Shown here piece after piece: positions 4,791 through 5,451 of a DNA stretch of 5,451 bases. A model generated the notes under the pieces. It searched no databases and was not told the DNA's origin. It saw nothing but the letters and a program-made list of their open reading frames with translations. The translations under genes were made by a program, and so were the position numbers. How positions within the stretch are numbered: position 1 is the first letter of the stretch; every line of letters begins with the position of its first letter. This DNA is from Bdellovibrionales bacterium (GTDB lineage Bacteria > Bdellovibrionota_G > JALEGL01 > JAGRAY01), in contig JAGRAY010000124.1 of assembly GCA_020434375.1 (NCBI GenBank), positions 1 to 5,451 of the forward strand, given 5' to 3'.

Positions 4791-5451
4791 TGAGTTTCAA
4801 AATGGTCGAGCTTTAAAAGTTTTCGAACCTCACCAACGAGATAAAATGAACCAACACATATTACCTTATGATCAATGTCAAAGCTTCGATTTAAGGCGAC
4901 TTGAATGTTTTTGTAAGACTCATGAGGGTAGGGTATGCGTTCTTTCACATCATTTAAATTCCAGCTTCTCTCTGATAAGGGTTTTGTTAGAATAAATAGT
5001 CTACAAATAGGTTTCAATGTGGAAAGAACACCCAGCCAATCTTTGTCGTTCAACATGCCAATCACAATAGGCCAAGTTGTTTCTGGGTAAGTTTTAGAAA
5101 AATAATCTACCAAGGTTTCTGCGGCTCCAGGATTGTGGCAGATATCTAACCATATTTTGTGATTATTTTTTGTACAAACTTCAAGGCGTCCCGCCAATTT
5201 AGCTTCTCGTAATCCCCGTATCAAAGTGGCACGATTGACAGTAAATTGGTTTAAGTGTTTAGAGAAAAACTGAATAGCAGCCGCCGCATTTTGCAATTGA
5301 AACTGCCCCTTAAGACCCAATTTAATGTCAGTTAGGGTGAAGTTGGAATCTTGATAAGTTAATTGTTGGTTTTTGGTGCTTACGATGTAGTCTCGATTTT
5401 GCATTGAAAGCTTTGCTTGAATTCGCTCGGCATATTGAGTTAACACTCCCA
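4787..5451 (-). CDS. folC: Folylpolyglutamate/dihydrofolate synthase FolC, C-terminal part (cut by window edge)
   Basis: The frame is open to the right edge, so the gene starts outside the window; about 221 C-terminal residues are visible, roughly half of a usual FolC. The GTG at 5446 is an internal valine rather than a start, since the frame continues beyond it. FolC is cytosolic and ATP-dependent, adding glutamate to dihydropteroate and/or folates. Landmarks, counted from the Val at 5446: GLKGQFQLQNAAAAI (44-58, end of the central region), AGRLEV (86-91), the C-terminal domain motif LDICHNPGAAETL (100-112), GMLNDKDW (130-137) and VGSFYLVGEV (198-207). These give a confident family call, but whether it is bifunctional cannot be told from this half. 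Its TAA overlaps the gspD TAG tail to tail, and I see no terminator hairpin at the junction. Confidence 0.93.
   Translation of the reverse strand, partial: GVLTQYAERIQAKLSMQNRDYIVSTKNQQLTYQDSNFTLTDIKLGLKGQFQLQNAAAAIQFFSKHLNQFTVNRATLIRGLREAKLAGRLEVCTKNNHKIWLDICHNPGAAETLVDYFSKTYPETTWPIVIGMLNDKDWLGVLSTLKPICRLFILTKPLSERSWNLNDVKERIPYPHESYKNIQVALNRSFDIDHKVICVGSFYLVGEVRKLLKLDHFETH

Noticed and set aside
1..5451. CRISPR array, tRNA, rRNA, insertion sequence, toxin-antitoxin or defence genes
   Set aside because: No regularly spaced repeats, cloverleaf, transposase or defence domain could be seen on either strand; the coding space is fully taken by housekeeping and secretion genes.

Overview
The window is an ordinary, compact stretch of bacterial chromosome, AT-rich by eye. 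It comes from a Gram-negative (diderm) organism, because it encodes an outer-membrane secretin with a full type II secretion layout and a periplasmic YceI-family protein. The mix (rph-rdgB pair, stand-alone gspD beside folC, long polyserine loop in GspD) would fit a Bdellovibrionota or former deltaproteobacterial genome. That placement is inference and nothing in the window proves it.

Layout from left to right. Positions 1-219 hold no recognisable gene but two inverted-repeat structures: a 13-bp-armed hairpin at 3-74 and a three-tier nested inverted repeat at 137-220 that abuts the rdgB stop codon. Then, on the minus strand, come rdgB (220-831) and rph (828-1544), overlapping by ATGA. Rph trims tRNA 3' ends and RdgB destroys deaminated purine nucleotides; their adjacency is a known conserved pairing. 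A perfect 15-bp hairpin (1584-1617) separates them from yceI (1625-2233, minus), an exported lipocalin-like lipid-binding protein with a clear promoter and an AGGAGG ribosome binding site.

The 199-bp divergent region 2234-2432 carries the yceI promoter, two weaker candidate promoters for gspD, and a pair of 14-bp direct repeats set 20 bp apart that look like a regulator-binding site. gspD (2433-4790, plus) encodes a complete 785-residue type II secretin with signal peptide, N0-N3 domains, a serine-rich insertion inside N3, the secretin barrel and a charged C-terminal extension. None of the other gsp genes lies beside it here. It meets folC (minus, cut by the right edge) tail to tail with overlapping stop codons.

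The genes do not form one pathway: they are RNA processing and nucleotide hygiene, an exported lipid-binding protein, protein secretion, and folate metabolism. I found no sign of a novel defence, mobile or biosynthetic system. The points worth a second look are the structured DNA at the left end, the operator-like repeats before gspD, the isolated gspD and its polyserine loop.
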